Positions 33,697 through 42,298 of a stretch of 64,000 bases of DNA are shown here, piece by piece. Position 1 is the stretch's first letter. Each line of letters starts with the position of its first letter. A program made the translations under genes and the position numbers. The DNA is taken from positions 62,001-126,000 of the forward strand of contig NZ_JAAWVT010000007.1 in assembly GCF_012271785.1 (NCBI RefSeq). The letters run 5' to 3'. The notes under the pieces are model-generated. The model was given only the letters and a program-made list of their open reading frames with translations. It was not told the origin of the DNA and did no database searches. Source of the DNA: Paeniglutamicibacter terrestris (GTDB taxonomy: Bacteria > Actinomycetota > Actinomycetes > Actinomycetales > Micrococcaceae).

Positions 33697-35294
33697 GCCT
33701 GACCCAGAACAAACGACGAGGCGCCAAACACCAAGACCAAGACCAAGGACTTGCCAAAGTCAGTAGACCACGGCGCGGTGCTCGCCGAAATGACCAGCCA
33801 CGCGGCGCCACCGACCAGATGCCCACGCCTCAACAGGGCAGCGTGCCCTCGAAGACGACGGCGGTCGGCGCGACGGCTGCAGGCCGGTTCCGACGCAGCA
33901 AAAGATCCGGAATCGCAGAAAATCAGAGCATTGCCAGTGGGGAGAATAGTTTGCGGTGGCACGCCCACCGTCGGCTATCCACCGGCTCCAAGCTTGGGCT
34001 CTATGACCCGGCCCCGCCCGGTGCGCTGTCCTCGACCCGGCAGATGGAGGCCAGCCTGCTGGCCGTTGCGGCTCCCCCGACCAACCACAAGGGACTGATC
34101 TTCGGCCTAGACACTAGTACCGGCTGGATCATTAGCCACGACCCGTTCTTCGCCTACGGACATACTGTCCAGAACCCCAACGTTTGCTATATCGGGGACC
34201 TTGGATCCGGGAAAAGCTCCGCCATGAAAACCTGGGGACTGCTCCGTCCCTTGATCTTGGGCCGCGACGTCGTCGTCCTGGACAAAAAACTTCAGAAGAA
34301 CACGGGGGAAGGAGAATACGCTCCCCTATCCAGGCATCTGGGCCGAGAACCGATCATCTTCAGGATTGGCGGCGGCGGATCCTGCATCAACATCCTTGAT
34401 CCTCGGATCGGGACGGGGGATCACGACGAGCAAAACACTGGCTCTCCGGCCGGGCAATCCATGTTGCTGCGGGCCGTCACCGAAGAAGCCCTCGGCCGGG
34501 CTTTGTCCCCGTTTGAAGGCAAGGCGTTACGGACCGCACACCGCCGAGCCCTCCACACCGCCACCGAGCAGGGATATGTGGCAACGATCAGCCATGTACT
34601 GGAGGCCTTGCTGCACCCGGACGAACAGGACGCGACCGAGGTAGAGGTCCCTCGCGCCGAGCTACGCGGTTGGGGCTTAGAGATCGCTTTTGAACTTGAA
34701 CGGCTGATCAGTGACGATTTGGCCGGGCTCATCGACGGAGAGACCTCCCCCGATGTGCAGCTCGGTGAAGGCCTAACGGTGTTCGATGTGTCCAACCTTC
34801 CCGAATCGGGTCCAGCCCTGGCGATCGTGATGACGCTGGTGAACACGTGGCTGGCGAACATGCTGCACCGTCGTACCCAAACCCGTCCCACGCACTTGTT
34901 GGTTGAGGAAGCGTGGCATCTGGTGCACGGCACGGTCGCCGAAGTGATCGCCCGGAACCTCAAGCTCTCGCGCGCTCTGGGCTTATCCAGCCATTTCGCG
35001 TTCCACCACATCAGCGATGTCCCCGAAGGATCCACCGCCCGGGCCATCATCAAGGAATGCGACACCATCTTCATTTACCAGCAGAAGAAACCGGCCGATG
35101 CCCGGGCGGTGTTGGAAATGTATGACCTGCCGGCCTCCAGTTACCTAGACATTCTGAAAATGCCCACGGGTAGCTGTCTGCTGAAGATCGGCAGTGAGGT
35201 GCCGATCAGGGCCAGGCACCTGCGCAGCCCCAGTGAGGTCACGCTCACCGACACCGATGCAGCAATGAAGCAGGTGCAACATGCCCGCAACTAA
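33693..35294 (+). CDS. VirB4-like T4SS ATPase (separate ATPase part)
   Basis: 533 residues from the ATG at 33693. After a basic, disordered start of about 90 residues come Walker A, CYIGDLGSGKSSAMKTWG, and Walker B, PTHLLVEEAWHLVHG. The segment FAFHHISDVPEGSTARAIIK is typical of VirB4/TraE ATPases. It powers substrate transfer and channel assembly at the inner face of the membrane. The usual N-terminal half of VirB4 is absent and probably supplied by the SCO6880 protein. It overlaps the next gene by 14 bases. Confidence 0.85.
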   Translation: MSLTQNKRRGAKHQDQDQGLAKVSRPRRGARRNDQPRGATDQMPTPQQGSVPSKTTAVGATAAGRFRRSKRSGIAENQSIASGENSLRWHAHRRLSTGSKLGLYDPAPPGALSSTRQMEASLLAVAAPPTNHKGLIFGLDTSTGWIISHDPFFAYGHTVQNPNVCYIGDLGSGKSSAMKTWGLLRPLILGRDVVVLDKKLQKNTGEGEYAPLSRHLGREPIIFRIGGGGSCINILDPRIGTGDHDEQNTGSPAGQSMLLRAVTEEALGRALSPFEGKALRTAHRRALHTATEQGYVATISHVLEALLHPDEQDATEVEVPRAELRGWGLEIAFELERLISDDLAGLIDGETSPDVQLGEGLTVFDVSNLPESGPALAIVMTLVNTWLANMLHRRTQTRPTHLLVEEAWHLVHGTVAEVIARNLKLSRALGLSSHFAFHHISDVPEGSTARAIIKECDTIFIYQQKKPADARAVLEMYDLPASSYLDILKMPTGSCLLKIGSEVPIRARHLRSPSEVTLTDTDAAMKQVQHARN

Positions 35295-37071
35295 TCCGCG
35301 CGGCACTGCACTGGGCCCGCTGCTGATGCTGGTCCTGCTTCTTACCGTCCCCTACCTAGCGTTGAACCTCGGCGAGGCGCTAACCCCCACGGGCTCGGCC
35401 ATCACCTGGAACATCCCGAACCTTGGCGCGGCCATCGTGCAGGGCCAGGTTTCCTGGCCGTTCGCCTCCACATTCATCGCAGTCGGATTGTTCATCGCCA
35501 TGGTCTTTGCGGCGGCGGTCCTCGTTGAAGGCAGCAAGAACTTGCGGACCAAGAACAGCGGCCAGGGTCCTTCAGCCGGAACCTTGCGAGTCCTGTCCCT
35601 TCGCCATGCTGCCAAATATGCACGCAAGGGCCTGCGGGTCCCACCCGGGACCAAAGACAAGGACCTCGTGGTGTCCATGGCGACAACAAGCCAGCGCAGG
35701 AAACCGCTCTACATGCAGTTCGAGGATTCCTGCTGGGTCTACGCCCCCACCCGTGCTGGCAAGACCCTCACCATTGTCGCCCCAGGAATTCTCAGCGCTC
35801 CGGGTCCGGTCTTGGCGACTTCCACCAAGGTCGATGTCCTCACCCACACCGCAGTCCCCCGTCTGGAAACAGGCCAGGTATTTGCCTTTGATCTGGAACA
35901 AATCAGCGGCTGGCCCCACCAGGTCTTCTGGAATCCGGTGCACGGATGCCAGAAAGACACCGAGGCACTGGCCCGCGGCAAGGCCTGGGCACGGGCCACC
36001 TCCAAGGGAAACGTGAAAAACGGTGACTGGTTCGCCGACCAGGCCGCTGCCGTCCTCGGCCGGCTTCTGCACGCCGCCGCGTTGGAGAGCAAAGACCTGC
36101 GTGATGTCATGCGCTGGGCATCGGACTTCAGCGACGCGGAACCGGTGGAAATTTTGCGCCGCAACGGAGCCCCAGAATCTTTCATCGCCCGATTAGTGGA
36201 CCTGCGCACCTCGCGTGCCGGGGAGGCAGTGGATGGCATCAAGATGACCCTCCAAGGACTCTTCGAACCTCTAGCATCCGAGCGTGTCCTTGCCCAATTA
36301 ATTCCCGGAAATCAAAGTACCTTTGATGCCGAAGAATTCCTGAACGGACAAAACACCCTCTATGTCATTGCCGACGGGGAAGCCTCCCCGCTAGCACCAC
36401 TGGTAACGATGTTTACCGACTTCGTGTTCCGCACCGCCAGACACCTGTCCCAGCAACGCGCCGGGGGCAGGCTTTGGCCAGTGTTCACCATGTTCTTAGA
36501 TGAGGCACCGAATGTGGCCGCCATTCAGGACATGCCGGCGGTGCTCTCAGATTCCGGGGGACGCGGCATCCGGGTGCTGGGCTTCTCATCATCCTTCGCC
36601 CAAAACGAGGCTCGTTGGGGTCTTGAAGCGGCCAAGGCCATCCAGGAGACCGCGAACGTCATCATCCTGATGCCCGGACTCAAGCGCGAAGCGCTGAAAG
36701 ACTACGCGGCCGAAATGAGTACTAAGCAGAAGCAACGCCGCAGCCATTCCACCGGCCGCAACGGAGGCTCCACGACCACCAGTGTCGAAGATGTACAGGT
36801 CATGACGCCTGAGGAGATCAAGCACCTGCGTGTCGGGGAAGCATTGGTGGTGTATCGGAACCTGCCGCCCTTCGTAGGGCGGATGCACCCCTTGTGGGAG
36901 CGCAAAGACTGGAAGCACCTCAAGGAACAAAGCCGCCAAGCAGAATTGATGTGCGGGAAGTTCTTCGTCGATGAAGACCTGGGGGCGGAGGTGCAGAGCC
37001 ATGGATACGGAAGATTCATCGGACGGATCGGGAACCGGATCGGAGAACGTCTCGCCCGCCGCGGAAGCTAA
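35281..37071 (+). CDS. traG: Coupling protein, TraG/VirD4 family
   Basis: 596 residues. Two N-terminal membrane segments (ALGPLLMLVLLLTVPYLALN and TFIAVGLFIAMVFAAAVLVE), then the ATPase: Walker A VYAPTRAGKTLTIVAP, FAFDLEQISGWPHQVFWNPV and Walker B WPVFTMFLDEAPNVA. SSSFAQNEARWG and a conserved MTPEEIKHLRVGEALVVYRN end region complete the family pattern. It links the relaxase-DNA complex (relaxase at 53915-58261) to the channel. Confidence 0.9.
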   Translation: MPATNPRGTALGPLLMLVLLLTVPYLALNLGEALTPTGSAITWNIPNLGAAIVQGQVSWPFASTFIAVGLFIAMVFAAAVLVEGSKNLRTKNSGQGPSAGTLRVLSLRHAAKYARKGLRVPPGTKDKDLVVSMATTSQRRKPLYMQFEDSCWVYAPTRAGKTLTIVAPGILSAPGPVLATSTKVDVLTHTAVPRLETGQVFAFDLEQISGWPHQVFWNPVHGCQKDTEALARGKAWARATSKGNVKNGDWFADQAAAVLGRLLHAAALESKDLRDVMRWASDFSDAEPVEILRRNGAPESFIARLVDLRTSRAGEAVDGIKMTLQGLFEPLASERVLAQLIPGNQSTFDAEEFLNGQNTLYVIADGEASPLAPLVTMFTDFVFRTARHLSQQRAGGRLWPVFTMFLDEAPNVAAIQDMPAVLSDSGGRGIRVLGFSSSFAQNEARWGLEAAKAIQETANVIILMPGLKREALKDYAAEMSTKQKQRRSHSTGRNGGSTTTSVEDVQVMTPEEIKHLRVGEALVVYRNLPPFVGRMHPLWERKDWKHLKEQSRQAELMCGKFFVDEDLGAEVQSHGYGRFIGRIGNRIGERLARRGS

Positions 37072-37648
37072 GGGCACCATCGAAGAAGTTGTCCTAGACC
37101 ATGACAACAAGCTCGAGTATCTGCACACGATGATGCAGGACCAGCAGAAAACGCTGGCAGCACTAGTCAAACATCTAGAACGGCCGAACAGCTCCCCTGA
37201 TTTTCAGGATCCTTCGCCGTGGAATCTAAAGGACGGGACCGAAATACAGCGGCGCAAGATCCTAGGCCAGCTCAACGATTGGATTAGTTGGTACAACGAC
37301 AACTACCCCGGAGTCGAGGAACACGTGATCCCTCCGTGCTGGTTCCTTCACCGCGCCGTCGTTCAGGAATTGGTGGCCGTGTTCGTGGCCTGGCAGGCTG
37401 CCTACTGTGGGTTGGAGGAGCCCGATGATGCGCCGGCGTATTGGCATGAGCGGATCCTTCATCCCACCATCGCACGGCTCTCGAGGGACAAAGCTGCTGG
37501 ATGGGGCAACTGCCTGGGCGCCCATCGGGAACCTCATGCCCCAGACTTTGACGGCCCCGAGCAGCCCGCATTTGAAGCGTGGCTCGACGCGTTGTCGGCT
37601 CGGGCCAAACCGGTCAGCCAAAGTGTAAAAAACCTTAGCTTTGGCTGA
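37001..37648 (+). CDS. Hypothetical protein at the end of the transfer operon
   Basis: 215 residues from the ATG at 37001, inside the traG end, with GGAGG upstream. An acidic N-terminus and a coiled-coil-like stretch (DHDNKLEYLHTMMQDQQKTL) precede a Trp-rich domain (LNDWISWYNDNYPGVEEHVI, then PPCWFLHRAVVQELVAVFVA). This domain recurs in genes following TraG in actinobacterial plasmids, as far as I recall, without a known role. The stop codon lies inside the terminator stem. Confidence 0.65.
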   Translation: MDTEDSSDGSGTGSENVSPAAEAKGTIEEVVLDHDNKLEYLHTMMQDQQKTLAALVKHLERPNSSPDFQDPSPWNLKDGTEIQRRKILGQLNDWISWYNDNYPGVEEHVIPPCWFLHRAVVQELVAVFVAWQAAYCGLEEPDDAPAYWHERILHPTIARLSRDKAAGWGNCLGAHREPHAPDFDGPEQPAFEAWLDALSARAKPVSQSVKNLSFG

Positions 37649-37652
37649 CCGG
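37610..37652 (+). terminator. Terminator of the transfer operon
   Basis: A 14-bp perfect stem (CCGGTCAGCCAAAG at 37610-37623, reverse complement at 37639-37652) includes the last codons and stop of the upstream gene. It is followed by GACGAAAAATT instead of T's, so it may be factor-assisted or protect the 3' end. Confidence 0.65.
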
Positions 37653-37910
37653 TGACGAAAAATTCAGCGTCCATTATCCCTTGTGCCAGGTTCAGAATGA
37701 CATCCAGAGACTTGGGTCTTGGCAAGTCGCCCTATTATCAAATTTGACTGCAACCACGGCACCTAGTCTGGAGTATCCCATGTAAAGATTGTGACAATTC
37801 AGCAGAACGGTCAGAGACCACAACAGGCACAAACACTGGTATCACTTCAAAAATGCCATCATGATTCTTGAATTCTGCTAAGAATCAAACCTTGGGCCTA
37901 GAGCAGCGGG

Positions 37911-38096
37911 CTACTCCATCCTGCGAGCTCGCCGCCTCGCAACGATGATCCAGACCACTGAAGCGACGAGGACCACCGCCCCGGCCGATGTCATGAACGG
38001 GGTGACTCTCGGTACTCCAACGAACAGCCAATTGACTGCACCCAGAACCATTAGAACGGTACCGACCATCAGAAGAAACTGAAACAAGTACCTCAT
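37911..38096 (-). CDS. Small two-TM protein at the end of the lan operon
   Basis: 61 residues (MRYLFQFLLMVGTVLMVLGA, then a second hydrophobic segment and the basic end ARRRARRME). It lies 69 bases after the ABC permease, in the same direction. Small membrane proteins in this place may contribute to self-protection as LanI-type immunity, but it could also be unrelated. Confidence 0.6.
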   Translation of the reverse strand: MRYLFQFLLMVGTVLMVLGAVNWLFVGVPRVTPFMTSAGAVVLVASVVWIIVARRRARRME

Positions 38097-38165
38097 GCAT
38101 TCACCCCGCTGGACGAAAAATGTCGTATGCGCTTCGATATGACATCGTGTCCTTCACTCCGGACC

Positions 38166-39002
38166 TCACACGGTAAGCGCACGGCGCCGGACTCCAATGA
38201 CGTAACCGATGACAATCAACACAACCGCGTAGGCCCCCAAAACCGCCATTGCCGGACCAACCTGGAGTGCTTCCCCACCCAGCCCGCCCATTGCGCTGTC
38301 GCTTCCTGTAGCATCCACTGGCCAGACTATGGCCCAATTAGCCGATCCGGGCAAGAATTTGCCGATAGTAGCAAAATCGGTATTTTCGTTGCTGAACGAG
38401 GTTAGCATTGGTTCCAGGAACAAGGTGAACAACAGAACGATAACGACGGCGGCCACCTGGTTTCGCACGATGAGTCCGAGACCAAAGCCGATCAGGCCCC
38501 ATACCGCGAAAGTGACTACTGTCCGGGCTCCGATGGCCCATTGTGCCGCAGTAATAGATTCGGATGTGAATGATGGTTCACTTGACATCAAGGCATAGAC
38601 AATTGCGAAACTCACTGCAACGCCGACAACAGCGGTGACCAAGGAAATCACCACGACGGTCCCAATCTTTGCCACTGTGACCATCGCCCGCGACTTGAAG
38701 AAGATCAGTGTCTTTGCGAACAGACCATTCGACTGGTCGGCCGTAGCAACCAGAACGCCCACCAAGAACGTTCCGAAGTACGCCGATCTCCCCGTTGATG
38801 AGTACAGATAGTAACGGACCAGATCCTCGAATTCCTCGGGTGTACGAGAGGGAACACCGTATTCCACCTGTGACATCATTCCTGACCCGGTGCCGAAGGA
38901 AATTAGTCCTGCAAACAGAACACATAGAATCATGATGCCGGGGATGACCGGCGTCCCCACCGTTTTTTGAATCTCAAACTTCAATGCAGCAACCATCGTC
39001 AC
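38166..39002 (-). CDS. Lanthipeptide immunity ABC transporter permease
   Basis: 278 residues (276 from the ATG at 38996). Six membrane segments typical of ABC-2 permeases such as LanE/LanG, with an extracytoplasmic loop after the first. The GTG start overlaps the ATPase stop by 4 bases. With the ATPase it should export or expel the mature peptides from the membrane of the producer. Only one permease is present, so it probably works as a homodimer. Confidence 0.8.
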   Translation of the reverse strand: MTMVAALKFEIQKTVGTPVIPGIMILCVLFAGLISFGTGSGMMSQVEYGVPSRTPEEFEDLVRYYLYSSTGRSAYFGTFLVGVLVATADQSNGLFAKTLIFFKSRAMVTVAKIGTVVVISLVTAVVGVAVSFAIVYALMSSEPSFTSESITAAQWAIGARTVVTFAVWGLIGFGLGLIVRNQVAAVVIVLLFTLFLEPMLTSFSNENTDFATIGKFLPGSANWAIVWPVDATGSDSAMGGLGGEALQVGPAMAVLGAYAVVLIVIGYVIGVRRRALTV

Positions 39003-39700
39003 TTGCCCTCCCTCGCGAAACGCAGGTATGCCTGCTCCAATGATTGTCCGGAGCGCAGATCGTCCACGTCTCCTCTAAAAGCGACTGCTCCATCCCGGAG
39101 CAGGACCACATCCTGTACGAACTGTTCAGCTTCGTTCAGCATGTGGGACGAAACTAATACAGTGGCCCCCCGTTCCGCTACTTCGATCAGGAGGTCACGG
39201 AGCCATTGAATTCCCTCCGGGTCAAGTCCATTCATCGGTTCATCCAAGAGAACATAGTTCGGCGAACCAATGAGCATCTCCGCCAAGCCCAGCCTCTGAC
39301 GCATTCCAAGCGAGTACGTGCGGATTCTCCGCTTCGAAGCCCCCTGCAACCCAACTTTCTCGATGGCCTGATTAATCTCACCTGAATCGGCACCAACGGC
39401 ATCAGCCACCATACGTAAATGCCCAATTCCTCGACGCCAACCATCTTGACCTTTCTTTTCGAACAGCGCGCATACGCCTCCTTTGCCTCGAGGCAGGGAA
39501 GCGAGCGGTTGTCCGCCGAAAGTAATCTCGGCCCCTGAAACCGGGATAAGGCCAAGCATGGAACTGAGAGTGGTTGTCTTCCCAGCACCATTCGGCCCGA
39601 GGAACCCAGTGATCCTGCCCGGAGCCGCAGTAAAGGCCACGTCCTTTAGGACATCCCTGCCACCGAGTCGCTGGTTTAAGCCGCTAACCTTGATACCCAT
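38999..39700 (-). CDS. Lanthipeptide immunity ABC transporter ATPase (LanF-like)
   Basis: 233 residues from the ATG at 39700, 4 bases after lanT. Walker A LGPNGAGKTTTL, signature YSLGMRQRLGLAEML, Walker B NYVLLDEPMNGLD and the switch histidine in VLVSSHMLNEAEQF are all present. The sequence resembles BcrA/LanF ATPases of antibiotic self-resistance transporters. An unusual stretch (LFEKKGQDGWRRGIGHLRMV) lies where the Q-loop is expected. Its job is probably protection of the producer. Confidence 0.85.
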   Translation of the reverse strand: MGIKVSGLNQRLGGRDVLKDVAFTAAPGRITGFLGPNGAGKTTTLSSMLGLIPVSGAEITFGGQPLASLPRGKGGVCALFEKKGQDGWRRGIGHLRMVADAVGADSGEINQAIEKVGLQGASKRRIRTYSLGMRQRLGLAEMLIGSPNYVLLDEPMNGLDPEGIQWLRDLLIEVAERGATVLVSSHMLNEAEQFVQDVVLLRDGAVAFRGDVDDLRSGQSLEQAYLRFAREGK

Positions 39701-39704
39701 TCTT

Positions 39705-41915
39705 TCAATCTCCCTTGAAGGCAATATGGATTCCGGAAGATTCCCGGAATGCTGAGGTTTCTTTTTCCGGTTCGAGGGCATCGAAGTGGCCATCGGCCAA
39801 AACCGATGCAGTGTCCTCTTCAGCCGCTTCGTTACGGAACTCTAGGTATTCCAATACCGACATGGTGGAGAGACCGCCACCTGCCTCATCAAGCCTAAAT
39901 ACAACGTCTGCGTTTTTTATTGTGGACAGCCGGTGCGCAATAACCACCTTGGTCATGTTGAGCTTGCTGAGCTGCTCTGTGACATCCTTTTCCGTTTGCT
40001 CGTCCAAGTGGCTCGTTGCCTCATCTAGAACCAGCAGGGAAGGCCGTCCCACAATTGCACGGGCAATGGCTAGTCTCTGGAGCTGGCCCCCCGAAAGGCC
40101 CTTCCCCGATTCACCCAACGGCGTGTCAAGCCCCATGGGCAATGTCTTCAGGAGCTCTGTCAGTCCTGCCATCGCGCAGGCCTCCAGCATGTCGTCCCGA
40201 GTGATCCATTCGCGTCCGAAGGCGATGTTGTCCCCTAGGCTGCCGCTGATTCCTGAGACGGTCTGCGTGACCAAGCCGACGCGCGATCGAACGCTGTGCA
40301 AATCGACTTGAGTACTATCGAACCCTTGGTATCGAATCGTGCCCACCTTTGTTGGCAGCAACCCGAGGATGGTCTTCGCCAGTGTGCTCTTCCCGGCCCC
40401 AGACGGGCCGACTATGGCCGCGGTCTGTCCCGCAAGCAAAGAGAAAGAAGCGCCCTCGATAACCGGTTTTTCGCCGTCGTAGGCGATAGTCACGTCCACA
40501 AATTCAACTTGTCCCTGGAAATCGATAGCCTCGCCTCCGCCCATGGCCTCGGGAGCTTCGTCGGTAATGTCTTGGAGCCGCGCGGTGTGTACACCGACCG
40601 TCTGTAGGCTCTGCAGAGCAATCCCGATATTTTGAACTGGACCGATAGCCGTACCTGCCAGCGTCCCTGCAGCCAAAAGCTGACCAATGGTCATTTCCCC
40701 CATGCTAAAAAGGAAAACTCCCATGCACAGAAGTGCTAAGGGCACGAAGAGTGAAAAGGCTTGGAAGACCGCATAGAGAACATTCTCGAGCCGCTCACGC
40801 TGTACCGACCACCGAACACTCTCGAGGTAACGAGCCTCGTACCGTTCTTGGGATTCCGTTTCCAGTCCCAACGACTTAATCGTCTCGATACCCTCGATCG
40901 ATTCCAATAGAATCGACTGGCTCTCAGCCATCTTCTGGAGTTCTTTGTCGGCTAGGCGCTTTGATAAACCCAAGGTAAACAGGACGATGCCACCGAAAAT
41001 GAAGAGAAGCGCCAAGACTGCCAGTAGATAGAAAACGTGGTAAGAAGCCAGGACCATCCCGTAGAACAACAGCAACATCCCGTCCATGAAGAGCGGAAAC
41101 AGTCGTCCGCTAACGGCATCTCGGATCGTTGACGCAGACGAGAACCTTACTAACAAATCGCCGCTTGACCGGTTCATGAAGTACGAGAAAGGCAGCTTGA
41201 GTAGGTGTCGGAACATCCTCAACATCATGGCAACATCAATTGATTTCTCAAGCCAGAGGATCATTTCCGACCGCGCCAGCACAAGCAGAAAATGAAAGAG
41301 AGCAACGCCGACAAATAGCAATGCCAAAGGGAGCACCGCGTTCTCAAGCCCAAAGGGAACTAGATGGTCAACCACGACCTGAGTTGTCAGAGCTGGCAAC
41401 AGGGCCAGCATTGAAACAAGTCCAGCTAAAACGGGAAGGCCAAACATCCACGATGTATTGTGCGGGAGGTACTTGACTACAAACGGCAGCAGACCGCCCT
41501 GCTTGGTCCGCCTTCGCTTAAACTCTTCCCCGGGGCTAACTGTCATGAGAACGCCACTGAAGCTGGCGGCGAACTCCTCAGCATCGACCACAATCTCCCC
41601 GACGGCGGGGTCGATAACTTCGACTCTTCCGCGGCGTATCCGGCTTATGACAACGTAGTGAGAGTTTTCCCAGAACGCAATCGCCGGCACTGGGAAGTCT
41701 GAGAGTTGAGCAGAGGAGTTCACGCCGAACAGCTTGACGTCGAAGCCCTGACGAGTTGCAATAGAGCGCATCTGGGCGAGATTAAGACCTGAGCGTCCCG
41801 GCGCGGCAAACTGCCGCATTTCTTGAATGGTCGTCTCGTAGCCGTAGTGCGACATAAGGGTGGATAACGCGGCAAGGCCGCATTCAGTTTCAGTCGATTG
41901 CAATACTGTTCTCAT
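39705..41915 (-). CDS. lanT: Lanthipeptide exporter with C39 leader peptidase (LanT)
   Basis: 736 residues from the ATG at 41915 (GGAGG nine bases before). The N-terminal C39 peptidase has Cys12 in STETECGLAALSTL, His86 in FWENSHYVVISR and Asp102 in EVIDPAVG, the complete catalytic triad. Six membrane segments follow, then the ATPase: Walker A VGPSGAGKSTLAKT, signature LSGGQLQRLAIARAI, Walker B LLVLDEATSHLDE. It removes leader peptides at double-glycine type sites while exporting both lanthipeptides. The start overlaps the upstream stop as ATGA. Confidence 0.93.
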   Translation of the reverse strand: MRTVLQSTETECGLAALSTLMSHYGYETTIQEMRQFAAPGRSGLNLAQMRSIATRQGFDVKLFGVNSSAQLSDFPVPAIAFWENSHYVVISRIRRGRVEVIDPAVGEIVVDAEEFAASFSGVLMTVSPGEEFKRRRTKQGGLLPFVVKYLPHNTSWMFGLPVLAGLVSMLALLPALTTQVVVDHLVPFGLENAVLPLALLFVGVALFHFLLVLARSEMILWLEKSIDVAMMLRMFRHLLKLPFSYFMNRSSGDLLVRFSSASTIRDAVSGRLFPLFMDGMLLLFYGMVLASYHVFYLLAVLALLFIFGGIVLFTLGLSKRLADKELQKMAESQSILLESIEGIETIKSLGLETESQERYEARYLESVRWSVQRERLENVLYAVFQAFSLFVPLALLCMGVFLFSMGEMTIGQLLAAGTLAGTAIGPVQNIGIALQSLQTVGVHTARLQDITDEAPEAMGGGEAIDFQGQVEFVDVTIAYDGEKPVIEGASFSLLAGQTAAIVGPSGAGKSTLAKTILGLLPTKVGTIRYQGFDSTQVDLHSVRSRVGLVTQTVSGISGSLGDNIAFGREWITRDDMLEACAMAGLTELLKTLPMGLDTPLGESGKGLSGGQLQRLAIARAIVGRPSLLVLDEATSHLDEQTEKDVTEQLSKLNMTKVVIAHRLSTIKNADVVFRLDEAGGGLSTMSVLEYLEFRNEAAEEDTASVLADGHFDALEPEKETSAFRESSGIHIAFKGD

Positions 41916-42298
41916 AGACTGCCACCTCCATTGCCTAAGAATGAGTGGACGGTTTTCCACAGCGTGCTTTGTTCATTGACTTCAATTGGCGTGTTGACTT
42001 GAAGCCGCGGCCCGGGACACGGAGAGACCGTGACTTGATTCCCGGATCGAATAGTGTCAGCACCGAGAATCTGAATCACCCGCAGAGGAACCTGATTCGT
42101 TTCCGTGGGTTGAATGACGCACGATTCGCCCGCATGACTTTTAACGGTTCCAGACCATGTGGCCGAATACGGAACGGATACGGCTGCCCAGAAGATACCC
42201 GCAACAAGAACCACTCCAGCCATGCTCGGCCACCACCTCGGACGGATGGTCGGAACCAGTTCGCTCGCCTCGACATCGATATTCGTTGTCATGCTCAT
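41912..42298 (-). CDS. Small membrane accessory protein of the lan operon
   Basis: 128 residues. A cytosolic N-terminus, one membrane segment (PSMAGVVLVAGIFWAAVSVP) and an extracytoplasmic part with strands (TWSGTVKSHAGESCVIQPTE, then PLRVIQILGADTIRSGNQVT). The latter looks like the barrel half of a membrane-fusion (HlyD-like) protein. Overlaps of 4 bases with lanM and lanT show tight coupling. It might help LanT or bind the immunity transporter. Class II clusters do not normally encode such a protein between lanM and lanT, as far as I know. Confidence 0.65.
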   Translation of the reverse strand: MSMTTNIDVEASELVPTIRPRWWPSMAGVVLVAGIFWAAVSVPYSATWSGTVKSHAGESCVIQPTETNQVPLRVIQILGADTIRSGNQVTVSPCPGPRLQVNTPIEVNEQSTLWKTVHSFLGNGGGSL

